64,000 nt of DNA from NCBI RefSeq assembly GCF_030209435.1, contig NZ_JARVRX010000023.1, positions 1 through 64,000 on the forward strand, given 5' to 3'. The DNA comes from Mycolicibacterium sp. lyk4-40-TYG-92 (GTDB lineage: Bacteria; Actinomycetota; Actinomycetes; Mycobacteriales; Mycobacteriaceae). A program made the position numbers and the translations under genes. The notes beneath the pieces are model-generated. The model worked only from the letters and a program-made list of their open reading frames with translations. It was not told the DNA's origin and did no database searches. Shown here piece by piece: positions 1 through 6,952 of the stretch (within the stretch, counting starts at the first letter, position 1; each line of letters starts with the position of its first letter).

Positions 1-56
1 GAACTGTCACCGATGTCCTGATGCAGAACTGTCACCTATGTCCTGCGACATGACAT
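1..56. mobile_element. Probable end of an insertion sequence (IS481-like terminus), truncated by window edge
   Basis: Two near-identical 20-base copies lie at 1-20 (GAACTGTCACCGATGTCCTG) and 27-46 (one mismatch, CCTATG for CCGATG), followed by GCGACATGACA. Read on the minus strand this begins TGTC and carries repeated GGACAT-GTGACAGTTC blocks, the style of terminal repeat I associate with actinobacterial IS481-family elements. No transposase is visible because the window starts here. It could instead be an isolated remnant or an unrelated direct repeat. Confidence 0.4.
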
Positions 57-135
57 GCCCGTGACGAATGTGACCCTAGTTACCTACCGTGACCAGCGAA
101 ATCAAAGTGGCCAAAGTTTTTCAGCGGGCGGCCGC

Positions 136-1134
136 TCAGAACAACATGAACTGATCGCCGGCCGGCGTCCGGTCGACGAACTCCTCGACGTCCGAGCCGC
201 CGACCACGTGGCCCAGCAGCTCCATGAACTCGGCGTCAGAGACCAGCGGCACGCCGAGCTCCCTGGCCTGGTAGCCCTTGCCCTGCGCCGGCGCCGGAGC
301 GTTGCAGATGACCAGCGAGGTCTGGGCATCCACGCTGTCGGAGTACGAAAGGCCCACGTGCACGATGCGCTCGATCACTTCTTCGTGGGTGCGGATCATC
401 TCGCCCGACAGCGCCACCCGCATGCCTTGCACCAACGGCTGGCCGGGTACGAACCGCCCGGGGTTGGCGAAGGCGCACGGCAGCCGGGACGCCAGGACTT
501 TCAGCGGCCGCAGTTCGTCGTGCGTGATGGCGCCGTTGGGCCAGCGCTTGCGCCCCACAGTGCGGATCGGCAGCCAGCGCCGGTGCTCGCGCGCCGAGGC
601 CAGCGCCGGTTTGAGGATCTGGGCCAGCACCATGGCGTCGTCGAGCGCATCGTGCGGACGAATCTGCGTCGCGCCGTAGTGCGTCGCAAGCGTCTCGAGG
701 CGCAGGTTCTCGGTGCCCAGGTTGAGGCGGCGGGTCAGCTCGACGGTGCACATGACGCTGTCGACCGGGAGCACCGCGCCGACGCGCTCGCACTCGGCGG
801 CCAGGAAGGCGTAGTCGAAACCGGCGTTGTGGGCGACCAGCGTGCGGCCGGACAGCACTTCGGCAAGATCGCCGACGACCTCACCGAAGGTCGGCTGGCC
901 CGCCAGCATCTCGGAGGTCAATCCATGCACGTGTGTGGGACCGGGATCGACGCCTGGATTCAGCAGACTGCTGAACGAGTGCTCCACGTTGCCGTCGTCC
1001 CCGAGCGCCAGCGCCGCGACGCTGATGACCCGGGCGTGCCCGGGGTCGAATCCCGATGTCTCGACGTCGACGACAGCCCAACCCGCTCCGGCCTCAGTGG
1101 CCGGTCGGCCCCAGCCGAGGTTGGTTTCGTCCAC
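136..1134 (-). CDS. dnaQ: DEDDh 3'-5' exonuclease with C-terminal BRCT domain (DnaQ-like, Rv3711c type)
   Basis: 332 residues from a GTG start. The N-terminal half is a DnaQ/RNase T-type exonuclease: the Exo I motif DVETSGF at residues 23-29 supplies the catalytic D and E, followed by HNAGFDYAF (Exo II) and HDALDDA (Exo III, DEDDh type). The C-terminal part (from about residue 225, VQGMRVALSGE onward) has the shape of a BRCT domain. Such proteins are stand-alone exonucleases in mycobacteria, thought to act in DNA repair or processing. The replicative proofreading subunit role is not implied, because mycobacterial DnaE1 proofreads through its PHP domain. In M. tuberculosis the orthologue lies directly beside MurT; here three extra genes separate them. 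The ATG alternatives are far inside the conserved domain, so the GTG is preferred. Confidence 0.9.
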   Translation of the reverse strand: MDETNLGWGRPATEAGAGWAVVDVETSGFDPGHARVISVAALALGDDGNVEHSFSSLLNPGVDPGPTHVHGLTSEMLAGQPTFGEVVGDLAEVLSGRTLVAHNAGFDYAFLAAECERVGAVLPVDSVMCTVELTRRLNLGTENLRLETLATHYGATQIRPHDALDDAMVLAQILKPALASAREHRRWLPIRTVGRKRWPNGAITHDELRPLKVLASRLPCAFANPGRFVPGQPLVQGMRVALSGEMIRTHEEVIERIVHVGLSYSDSVDAQTSLVICNAPAPAQGKGYQARELGVPLVSDAEFMELLGHVVGGSDVEEFVDRTPAGDQFMLF

Positions 1135-1214
1135 GTGGCAAGAATGGCACGGCCCGCCGACAAGTCCGGCCAGATCCCAGCGGCCCCCGCAGCGTGTCGC
1201 CGATTGGAGCCGGA

Positions 1215-1835
1215 TCAGGCCCGGACGCGCAGACCGTCTGCGACCGTGGCCATATACGCCGCGAGCAATCGGTCGATTTCCTCTGGACCGGACCGCAGTG
1301 CGCCCGGACGCCAGGACAGGGCCAGCAGGCCGTTGAAAGTCGCCCAGAAGACGGTCGCGAGGTCGTCGGGGTTCAGAGCCGGATTCACCAACCCGGCTTC
1401 GATACCTGCGCGCAGCACGGCCGCGAGTTTGGCGTTCTGAGTACGAATCAACTCGGCGATGCGGTCGACCGCGTCCGGGACATCCGGCGGTTCGACGAGG
1501 ATCTGGAATTCGTGCGGGCGCTCGCGGGCAAAGCGAGCATAGGCATTGGCCGCCAGCATTATTCGCTCTTCCACCGTGCCGTCCGCCGCGTACGCGGCGT
1601 CCATGTACGCCCGGTTCTCCTCCATTGCCTGCTCGGCGACCGCAGTGAGCAACGCGGCCCGCCCACCCACGCGGTTGTAGACGGTCTGCAGTGCGACGTC
1701 CGCTCGCTCGGCGACGGCCTCGAGATTCAGCCCGTGTACACCTTCGGTCGCGATGATCTCGCGGGCAGCGTCGACGACGGAGCGGCGGTTGGCCTCGGCC
1801 CGTCGCTGCGTTCTGGTCATCCCGGGATCAGCCAC
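1215..1835 (-). CDS. TetR/AcrR-family transcriptional regulator
   Basis: 206 residues from GTG at 1835, or 201 from the internal ATG at 1820 (MTRTQRRAEANRRSVVDAAR). The N-terminal helix-turn-helix is clear: ARE-IIATEGVHGLNLEAVAERADVALQTVYNRVGGRAALLTAV, with the family's TVY-N-recognition helix. The C-terminal half is a variable ligand-binding domain (NPDDLATVFWATFNGLLAL). The frame stays open further upstream, but that would run across the divergent promoter, so the shorter start is chosen. It is transcribed away from the alpha/beta hydrolase that starts at 1906, with about 70 bases between them, so it most likely represses itself and the hydrolase-SDR genes. The ligand is unknown. Confidence 0.85.
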   Translation of the reverse strand: MADPGMTRTQRRAEANRRSVVDAAREIIATEGVHGLNLEAVAERADVALQTVYNRVGGRAALLTAVAEQAMEENRAYMDAAYAADGTVEERIMLAANAYARFARERPHEFQILVEPPDVPDAVDRIAELIRTQNAKLAAVLRAGIEAGLVNPALNPDDLATVFWATFNGLLALSWRPGALRSGPEEIDRLLAAYMATVADGLRVRA

Positions 1836-1882
1836 GCCCCGAGTGTAACCGGTACCACTTTTAGAAATACTTACAATTTTGG

Positions 1883-1894
1883 ATGTACCTACAT
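1883..1894. promoter_or_regulatory. Candidate operator in the divergent tetR/hydrolase promoter
   Basis: ATGTACCTACAT has perfect 5-base inverted arms (ATGTA / TACAT) around CC, and lies 11 bases before the hydrolase ATG and about 50 bases before the tetR start, inside an unusually AT-rich stretch (1859-1898). A related block, TACTTACA, lies at 1868-1875. TetR regulators typically bind such palindromes between divergent genes. Binding is inference. Confidence 0.35.
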
Positions 1895-1905
1895 ATTCTC
1901 GCTTC

Positions 1906-2805
1906 ATGACCCGCACCGATGTGACTTTCCCTTCGGGCGACGCCACCTGCGCCGCCTGGCTGTACACGCCCACAACACCCGCCGCCGAAAAACGGCCGAT
2001 CATCGTGATGGCCCACGGCCTCGGCGCCGTCAAAGAGATGCGCCTCGACGCCTTTGCCGAGCGCTTCACCGCCGCCGGCTACGTTTGCCTCGTCTTCGAC
2101 TACCGCCACTTCGGTGCCAGCTCCGGCGAACCGCGCCAACTGCTCGATATCGACCGGCAGCTCGAAGACTGGCGCAACGCCGTTGCCTACGCCCGCACCC
2201 TCGATGGCGCCGACCCCGACCGCGTCGTGGTCTGGGGAACCTCGTTCGGCGGCGGGCACGTGATCGTCACGGCCGCGCAGGACAAGCGGATTGCCGCGGC
2301 AATCTCGCAGTGCCCGTTCACCGACGGGTTCGCGTCCACGTTCGCCATCCCGCCGTTGACATCGGCCAAGGTCACCGCCCTCGCGGTGCGCGATCAGATC
2401 GGCGCTCTCCTCGGCCGCGATCCCGTCATGATCTCGACCTTCGGTCCGCCCGGATCGACGGCGCTGATGACCTCACCCGACTCTGTCGCCGGGATCCAGA
2501 ACCTCCTGCCGCCGGGTGCCGACATCGAGCGCGACGTCGCAGCGCGCTTCGCCTTGCAGATCGTGCGCCACTTCCCCGGCCGCCAGGCCCGCAACGTCAC
2601 CTGCCCGATCTTCTTCGCCATCTGCGAGCAGGACGCCGTCGCGCCGCCGGGGCCCACCCAGAAGTACGCCGCGCAGGCACCCCGGGGTGAGATCAAGCTG
2701 TACGACACCGGCCATTTCGACATCTATGTCGGCGCGGAGTTCGAACGCAACGTCACCGATCAGCTCGACTTCCTGGCCCGCCACGTCCCGGCGGCGGCAT
2801 CGTGA
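1906..2805 (+). CDS. Alpha/beta hydrolase
   Basis: 299 residues from ATG at 1906. An in-frame ATG at 1879 would place the start before the candidate operator. The alpha/beta-hydrolase core is visible: strand-oxyanion region RPIIVMAHGLGAVKE (30-44), FDYRHFGASSGEPR (64-77), nucleophile elbow GTSFGG with Ser113, and a C-terminal YDTGHFDIY carrying the likely catalytic His. The lid region resembles uncharacterised actinobacterial hydrolases of the dienelactone-hydrolase/COG1073 type. Substrate cannot be read from sequence. It is divergent from the TetR gene at 1215-1835 and followed, after 88 bases, by an extended SDR on the same strand, suggesting a small regulated detoxification or degradation unit. 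Confidence 0.85.
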   Translation: MTRTDVTFPSGDATCAAWLYTPTTPAAEKRPIIVMAHGLGAVKEMRLDAFAERFTAAGYVCLVFDYRHFGASSGEPRQLLDIDRQLEDWRNAVAYARTLDGADPDRVVVWGTSFGGGHVIVTAAQDKRIAAAISQCPFTDGFASTFAIPPLTSAKVTALAVRDQIGALLGRDPVMISTFGPPGSTALMTSPDSVAGIQNLLPPGADIERDVAARFALQIVRHFPGRQARNVTCPIFFAICEQDAVAPPGPTQKYAAQAPRGEIKLYDTGHFDIYVGAEFERNVTDQLDFLARHVPAAAS

Positions 2806-2893
2806 CGCGGTAGCGGCAGCGGCGGGTCGGCAACAAATCTGGATTGTGGGAGATGAACCCCTCGGCGGGGTGCTCGACGCTATCGTCTCGGGC

Positions 2894-3973
2894 ATGACCA
2901 CGATCGACCCCGACGCCCCCGTCCTCGTCACGGGCGCCAGCGGGTACATCGGCAGCTGGATCGTCCGTTACCTGCTCGAGGCGGGGCACACCGTACACGG
3001 CACGGTGCGCAATCCGCAGAAGCCGAAGGGCCTCGAGCACCTGCACAAGCTGTCGGCCGACCATCCCGGCAAGCTCAAGCTCTTCAAGGCCGACCTGCTC
3101 GACACCGGCAGTTTCGACGAGGCGATGGCCGGTTGCGAGCTCGTCATGCACACCGCGTCGCCGTTCCTGCTCCAGGGCGTCACCGATCCGGAGGAAGCGC
3201 TGGTCCGCCCGGCGCTGGAAGGCACCCGCAACGTGCTGGACTCGGTCAACCGGACCGAGAGCGTCAAGCGTGTGGTGCTGACCAGCAGCGTGGTCGCCAT
3301 CTATGGCGACGCCCGCGAATCTCGCGACGTCCCCGGCGGCGTGTTCACCGAGGACCAGTGGAACACCACCAGCAGCGTCGACCACCAGCCGTACTCGTAT
3401 TCCAAGACGGTGGCCGAGCAGGAGGCCTGGCGATACCAGAAGGCACAAGACCGCTGGGACCTGGTCACCATCCATCCGGGCCTCGTGCTCGGCCCGTCCC
3501 TGACAAGCGCCAGCGACTCGGCCAGCCTGGCCACCATGAAGCAGTTCGCCGACGGCACCATGCTGACCGGCTCGCCCGAGCTGACCATGGGCGTGGTGGA
3601 CGTCCGCGACGTCGCCGACGCGCACCTGCGGGCCGGCTACACGCCCGAGGCGCACGACCGCTACCTGGTCAACGCCGCCTCGCTGAGCCTGCTGGAAATC
3701 GGCCAGATCCTCCGCGGCAAGTTCGGCGTGCTGTATCCGTTCCCGTGGCTCAACGTGCCCAAGGTGGCCGTGAAGGCCGTCGCGCCGGTCATCGGGCTGA
3801 CGCGCGAGTTCGTCGACACCAACGTGGGCTATCCGCTGGTCTTCGACGCCAGCCGCAGCCAGAGCGAGCTCGGATTGGTGTATCGGCCCATCGAGCGGAC
3901 CGTCACCGACCACTTCCAGCAGATGCTCGACGACGGCATCGTGCGCAAGCGGCCGACCATCCGACTGCCGTAA
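2894..3973 (+). CDS. NAD(P)-dependent epimerase/reductase, extended SDR (dihydroflavonol/cinnamoyl-CoA reductase-like)
   Basis: 359 residues from ATG at 2894; the frame is open further upstream but that part overlaps the hydrolase. Residues 11-20 (LVTGASGYIG) form the Rossmann TGxxGxxG nucleotide-binding motif. The catalytic YxxxK is Y167-K171 (YSYSK), with SS at 131-132 supplying the serine. The length and the HPGLVLGPSL segment fit the DFR/cinnamoyl-CoA reductase-like branch of extended SDRs, which reduce ketones or aldehydes on bulky substrates. It follows the hydrolase on the same strand and precedes murT by 56 bases. It is not part of the conserved murT-gatD unit in M. tuberculosis, so it looks accessory. 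Confidence 0.85.
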   Translation: MTTIDPDAPVLVTGASGYIGSWIVRYLLEAGHTVHGTVRNPQKPKGLEHLHKLSADHPGKLKLFKADLLDTGSFDEAMAGCELVMHTASPFLLQGVTDPEEALVRPALEGTRNVLDSVNRTESVKRVVLTSSVVAIYGDARESRDVPGGVFTEDQWNTTSSVDHQPYSYSKTVAEQEAWRYQKAQDRWDLVTIHPGLVLGPSLTSASDSASLATMKQFADGTMLTGSPELTMGVVDVRDVADAHLRAGYTPEAHDRYLVNAASLSLLEIGQILRGKFGVLYPFPWLNVPKVAVKAVAPVIGLTREFVDTNVGYPLVFDASRSQSELGLVYRPIERTVTDHFQQMLDDGIVRKRPTIRLP

Positions 3974-4029
3974 GTGGGCACCCTCACACGTGTCGTCACA
4001 TTTGCGGCGGCCCTCCTAGACTTCCGGGG

Positions 4030-5256
4030 ATGATCACCGCACGAGGACGCGTCGCGCTCGGCGCGGGCGCTGCCGCCCGCTGGGCGTCGCGCGTGACGGG
4101 CCGCGGTGCCGGCGCCATGATCGGCGGGCTCGTCGCCATGAAGCTGGACCCGTCGATCCTCGGCCAGCTCGGCTCCGGACGACGTTCGGTCGTCGTCACC
4201 GGAACCAACGGCAAGTCCACGACGACGCGGATGACGGCCGCGGCGCTGGCAACCCTCAGCCCGGTGGCGTCCAACAGCGAGGGCGCCAACATGGACGCCG
4301 GGCTGATCGCCGCGTTGGCCGGATCACGCAAGGCGACGCTGGCCGCGCTCGAGGTCGACGAGATGCATGTGCCGCACGTGTCCGACGCGGTGGACCCGTC
4401 GGTGATCGTGTTGCTGAACCTGTCCCGCGACCAACTGGACCGCGTCGGCGAGATCAACCACATCGAGCGGACGCTGCGGGCCGGACTGGCCCGCCACCCC
4501 AAGGCCGTGGTGGTGGCCAACTGTGACGACGTGCTGGTGACCTCGGCCGCCTACGACAGCCCCAACGTGGTGTGGGTCGCCGCCGGCGGCGGCTGGTCCG
4601 GCGACTCGGTGAGCTGTCCGCGCAGCGGCGAGGTGATCGTCCGCGAGAACGGACACTGGCATTCGACCGGCACCGACTTCTCCCGCCCCGCGCCGCAGTG
4701 GTGGTACGACGAGACGAACATCTATGGGCCCGACGGCTTTACCGCACCCATGACGCTGGCCCTGCCCGGCACGGTCAACCGCGGCAACGCGACGCAGGCC
4801 GTGGCCGCCGCGGTCGCCCTGGGTGCGTCGCCCGCCGCCGCGGTGGCCGCGGTGTCGACGGTCGATGAGGTCGCGGGCCGCTACCGGACCCTGCAGGTCG
4901 GCGAGCACTCCGTGCGCATGCTGCTGGCCAAGAACCCCGCCGGCTGGCAGGAGGCGCTGTCAATGGTCTCCAGTGATGTTGCGGGAGCGGTTATTTCGGT
5001 GAACGGTCAGGTGCCCGACGGCGAGGACCTGTCGTGGCTGTGGGACGTCAACTTCGAGCATTTCGTGGACTTCCCGGCGCCCATCGTGTCGGCCGGCGAG
5101 CGCGGCACCGATCTCGCGGTGCGCCTCGGCTATGCGGGCGTCGACCACACGCTGGTGCACGACACCTTGGCCGCCATCAAGTCCTGTCCGCCCGGGCACG
5201 TCGAGGTCATCGCGAACTACACGGCGTTCCTGCAGTTGAGCCGGGAGCTGGCATGA
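4030..5256 (+). CDS. murT: MurT, lipid II isoglutaminyl synthase ligase subunit
   Basis: 408 residues, ATG at 4030. Mur-ligase family with the ATP P-loop GTNGKSTTT at 58-66, the central ALEVDEMHVPHV segment, and a C-terminal DUF1727-type domain (LLAKNPAGWQEALSM...VNGQVPDGEDLSWLWDV). With GatD it amidates the D-glutamate of the peptidoglycan stem peptide on lipid II, an essential step in mycobacteria. The insertion that carries a four-cysteine zinc ribbon in staphylococcal and streptococcal MurT is here reduced to a single Cys (SCPRSGEVIV, about residue 199); to my knowledge the M. tuberculosis protein shows the same degeneration. The stop overlaps the gatD start by ATGA, so the two subunits are translationally coupled. 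Confidence 0.93.
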   Translation: MITARGRVALGAGAAARWASRVTGRGAGAMIGGLVAMKLDPSILGQLGSGRRSVVVTGTNGKSTTTRMTAAALATLSPVASNSEGANMDAGLIAALAGSRKATLAALEVDEMHVPHVSDAVDPSVIVLLNLSRDQLDRVGEINHIERTLRAGLARHPKAVVVANCDDVLVTSAAYDSPNVVWVAAGGGWSGDSVSCPRSGEVIVRENGHWHSTGTDFSRPAPQWWYDETNIYGPDGFTAPMTLALPGTVNRGNATQAVAAAVALGASPAAAVAAVSTVDEVAGRYRTLQVGEHSVRMLLAKNPAGWQEALSMVSSDVAGAVISVNGQVPDGEDLSWLWDVNFEHFVDFPAPIVSAGERGTDLAVRLGYAGVDHTLVHDTLAAIKSCPPGHVEVIANYTAFLQLSRELA

Positions 5257-5966
5257 GCGCGCCCGTCCGCATCGGCCTGGTCCTGCCCGACGTGATGGGC
5301 ACATACGGCGACGGCGGCAACGCCGTCGTGCTGCGACAGCGCTTGCAACTCAGGGGAATTGACGCCGAGATCGTCGAGATCACCCTTGACGACCCGGTGC
5401 CGGATTCGATGGACCTCTACACGCTCGGCGGCGCCGAGGACTACGCGCAGCGCCTGGCCACCCGCCACCTGCTGCAGTACCCCGGCCTCCAGCGCGCGGT
5501 CGAACGCGGTGCCCCGGTGCTGGCGATCTGCGCAGCCATCCAGGTGCTCGGGCACTGGTATGAAACGTCTTCGGGCGAGCGCGTCGACGGCGTCGGCCTG
5601 CTGGACGTCACGACCTCGCCGCAGCCCGAACGCACCATCGGTGAGGTGACATCGGTGCCCGTCATCGACGGCCTCACCCAGAAACTCACCGGTTTCGAAA
5701 ACCACCGCGGCGGAACCGATCTCGGACCGCTGGCCAAACCGCTGGCGCGCGTCGAAAAAGGTGCCGGTAACCGCGCGGGCTCCGGCTACGACGGTGTCGT
5801 ACAGGGCAGTGTGGTCGCGACGTATCTGCACGGTCCGTGCCTCGCCCGGAACCCGGAGTTGGCCGACCATCTGCTGTCGCAGGTCGTCGGCGACCTGCCG
5901 CCTCTGGAGCTGCCCGAGGTCGACCTGCTGCGCACCGAGCGCCTCGCCGCACCGCGCCGGGCGTGA
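5253..5966 (+). CDS. gatD: GatD, glutamine amidotransferase subunit of lipid II isoglutaminyl synthase
   Basis: 237 residues starting at the ATG that overlaps the murT stop (ATGA at 5253-5256). It is a CobB/CobQ-type class I glutaminase: nucleophile Cys93 in LAICAAIQVLG and His193 in ATYLHGPCL, with the family's G-F-E-N-H-R-G segment at 147-153. It hydrolyses glutamine and channels ammonia to MurT for D-isoglutamine formation. Older annotations call it CobQ2. It ends the conserved left block; the next conserved gene, recR, is about 55 kb away. Confidence 0.93.
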   Translation: MSAPVRIGLVLPDVMGTYGDGGNAVVLRQRLQLRGIDAEIVEITLDDPVPDSMDLYTLGGAEDYAQRLATRHLLQYPGLQRAVERGAPVLAICAAIQVLGHWYETSSGERVDGVGLLDVTTSPQPERTIGEVTSVPVIDGLTQKLTGFENHRGGTDLGPLAKPLARVEKGAGNRAGSGYDGVVQGSVVATYLHGPCLARNPELADHLLSQVVGDLPPLELPEVDLLRTERLAAPRRA

Positions 5967-6087
5967 TTCAGCGGAGCGCCTCAACCCTTTGCTGTGAACT
6001 GACTGTCAACGTGTGCAGACACGGTTTCGCCGTTTGGACGGCCGGGTAGAAACGAGCCACCACTGTCCGGCTAGAGAGGCGCGCCCC

Positions 6088-6192
6088 ATGCTTGACTTCT
6101 TCTGTCCCTCGTGCGGCGATTTCATCTTCGACACGGTCACATGCGCGCGATGTGACGGGTCGGCGGATCAGGAGCTCGCACAGTCCGCGTGA
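6088..6192 (+). CDS. Small zinc-ribbon-like protein (34 residues), hypothetical
   Basis: ATG at 6088 and TGA at 6190-6192 give 34 residues with two CxxC pairs (FFCPSCGDF and VTCARCDGS) nine residues apart, a compact treble-clef/zinc-ribbon layout. A GAGAGG sequence at 6074-6079 sits 8 bases before the ATG, an ideal ribosome-binding distance, and 25 of its 33 sense codons end in G or C, as expected for mycobacterial coding DNA. It lies alone between gatD and the iron-box/chorismate lyase region. Function is unknown; it could be a small regulatory or metal-binding protein, or a degraded fragment of a larger zinc-ribbon protein. Confidence 0.5.
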   Translation: MLDFFCPSCGDFIFDTVTCARCDGSADQELAQSA

Positions 6193-6252
6193 AAGACGCT
6201 GCTGCAGTGCCGCTTTCACCTCACGAATCGACACCGCGCGACGGCTTGCCAG

Positions 6253-6271
6253 GTTGGTTAGGCAAACCTCT
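6253..6271. promoter_or_regulatory. Candidate IdeR/DtxR iron box
   Basis: GTTGGTTAGGCAAACCTCT matches 14 of 19 positions of the mycobacterial IdeR consensus TTAGGTTAGGCTAACCTAA, including the whole GGTTAGGC half and AACCT. It lies about 150 bases upstream of the chorismate lyase, the first gene of the PKS operon. If real, the operon would be repressed by iron-loaded IdeR. Two consensus half-site positions and the outer bases deviate, so this needs a binding test. Confidence 0.4.
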
Positions 6272-6421
6272 CGCCCGTGGAAATTCCTGCCCCCGGAGGC
6301 GTTTTCCGCGAGTTCGCCGTGCGCTGCCCGCGGTCGTGGCGCATCATGAACCGCACGGCTCGTCGCGTCTCGCGAGCCTGCGGCACGTTGAGTATTGGCG
6401 TCTTCGACTAGGAACGGCGAT

Positions 6422-6952
6422 ATGACTGAGTGCTTCCTGGCAGGTGAAGAAATCCACCAGCTCAACCGGGACCTACGGATACTCATCGCGACAAACGGCA
6501 CCCTCACCCGGATTCTCGGTGTCGTCACCGGCGAAGAAATTGTCGTGCAGATCGTCGAGCAGCAGATTCATCCGCGCGAACTCGCCCCATCGGAGCAGCT
6601 GTCGGACAGCAGAATTCTGCAACGTCGTGTCCTGCTCAACGGCGGCGTGTCGGGGCGCCGATTCGTCGGGGCAGAGTCACTCATCGCCATCGATCTGCTC
6701 CCCCCGACGATCGCGGCGGACCTGACGAGCACGAGTGCGCCCATCGGCGAGATCATGGCCGCCAGCCGCCTCGAAACGTACAAGGAGCCGGCCGACATCT
6801 GGGTGGCGGAATCACCCGATTGGCTTGTCGCCGCAACGGATCAGGCCCCGCAGCCGAGAACCGTCAGCCGCCGGTACCGCATCATCATCGAGGGGCAACC
6901 CGTCATCGTCATCACCGAGTACTTCCTCGATTTCGCGGCGACGTCATCATGA
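6422..6952 (+). CDS. Chorismate pyruvate-lyase (p-hydroxybenzoate synthase, Rv2949c family)
   Basis: 176 residues from ATG at 6422, preceded by AGGAA. It starts MTECFL and keeps the EIHQLNRDLRILIA-NGTLTRIL, AESLIAIDLLP, GEIMAASRLET-KE and RRYRII-GQPVIVITE blocks of the DUF98/chorismate lyase family, best known from M. tuberculosis Rv2949c, which removes pyruvate from chorismate to give p-hydroxybenzoate for phenolic glycolipids. Its TGA overlaps the next start by ATGA, so it is translationally coupled to the PKS whose N-terminal domain should activate exactly this product. The same gene order (lyase, FadD22, Pks15/1) occurs in the M. tuberculosis PGL locus. GC content is lower than in the PKS. 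It is slightly shorter than Rv2949c at the C terminus. Confidence 0.88.
   Translation: MTECFLAGEEIHQLNRDLRILIATNGTLTRILGVVTGEEIVVQIVEQQIHPRELAPSEQLSDSRILQRRVLLNGGVSGRRFVGAESLIAIDLLPPTIAADLTSTSAPIGEIMAASRLETYKEPADIWVAESPDWLVAATDQAPQPRTVSRRYRIIIEGQPVIVITEYFLDFAATSS

Larger units (their letters stand above)
5967..6421. promoter_or_regulatory. Intergenic region before the chorismate lyase/PKS operon
   Basis: 455 bases between gatD and the chorismate lyase. It contains a CxxC mini-gene (6088-6192) and a candidate iron box (6253-6271), annotated separately. Composition is visibly less GC-rich than the flanking coding DNA. The remaining part (6272-6421) contains no convincing gene; AGGAA at 6410-6414 is a plausible ribosome binding site for the lyase ATG at 6422. 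I could not identify a -10/-35 pair with confidence. Confidence 0.5.

Noticed and set aside
55..1440. A 461-codon plus-strand frame across the dnaQ-like and tetR genes
   Set aside because: It is antisense to two genes with clear motifs and shows no family similarity.
5968..6528. A 186-codon minus-strand frame across the gatD-lyase gap
   Set aside because: It overlaps the chorismate lyase start antisense, is Arg-rich, and has no motif; the plus-strand CxxC mini-gene has better signals.
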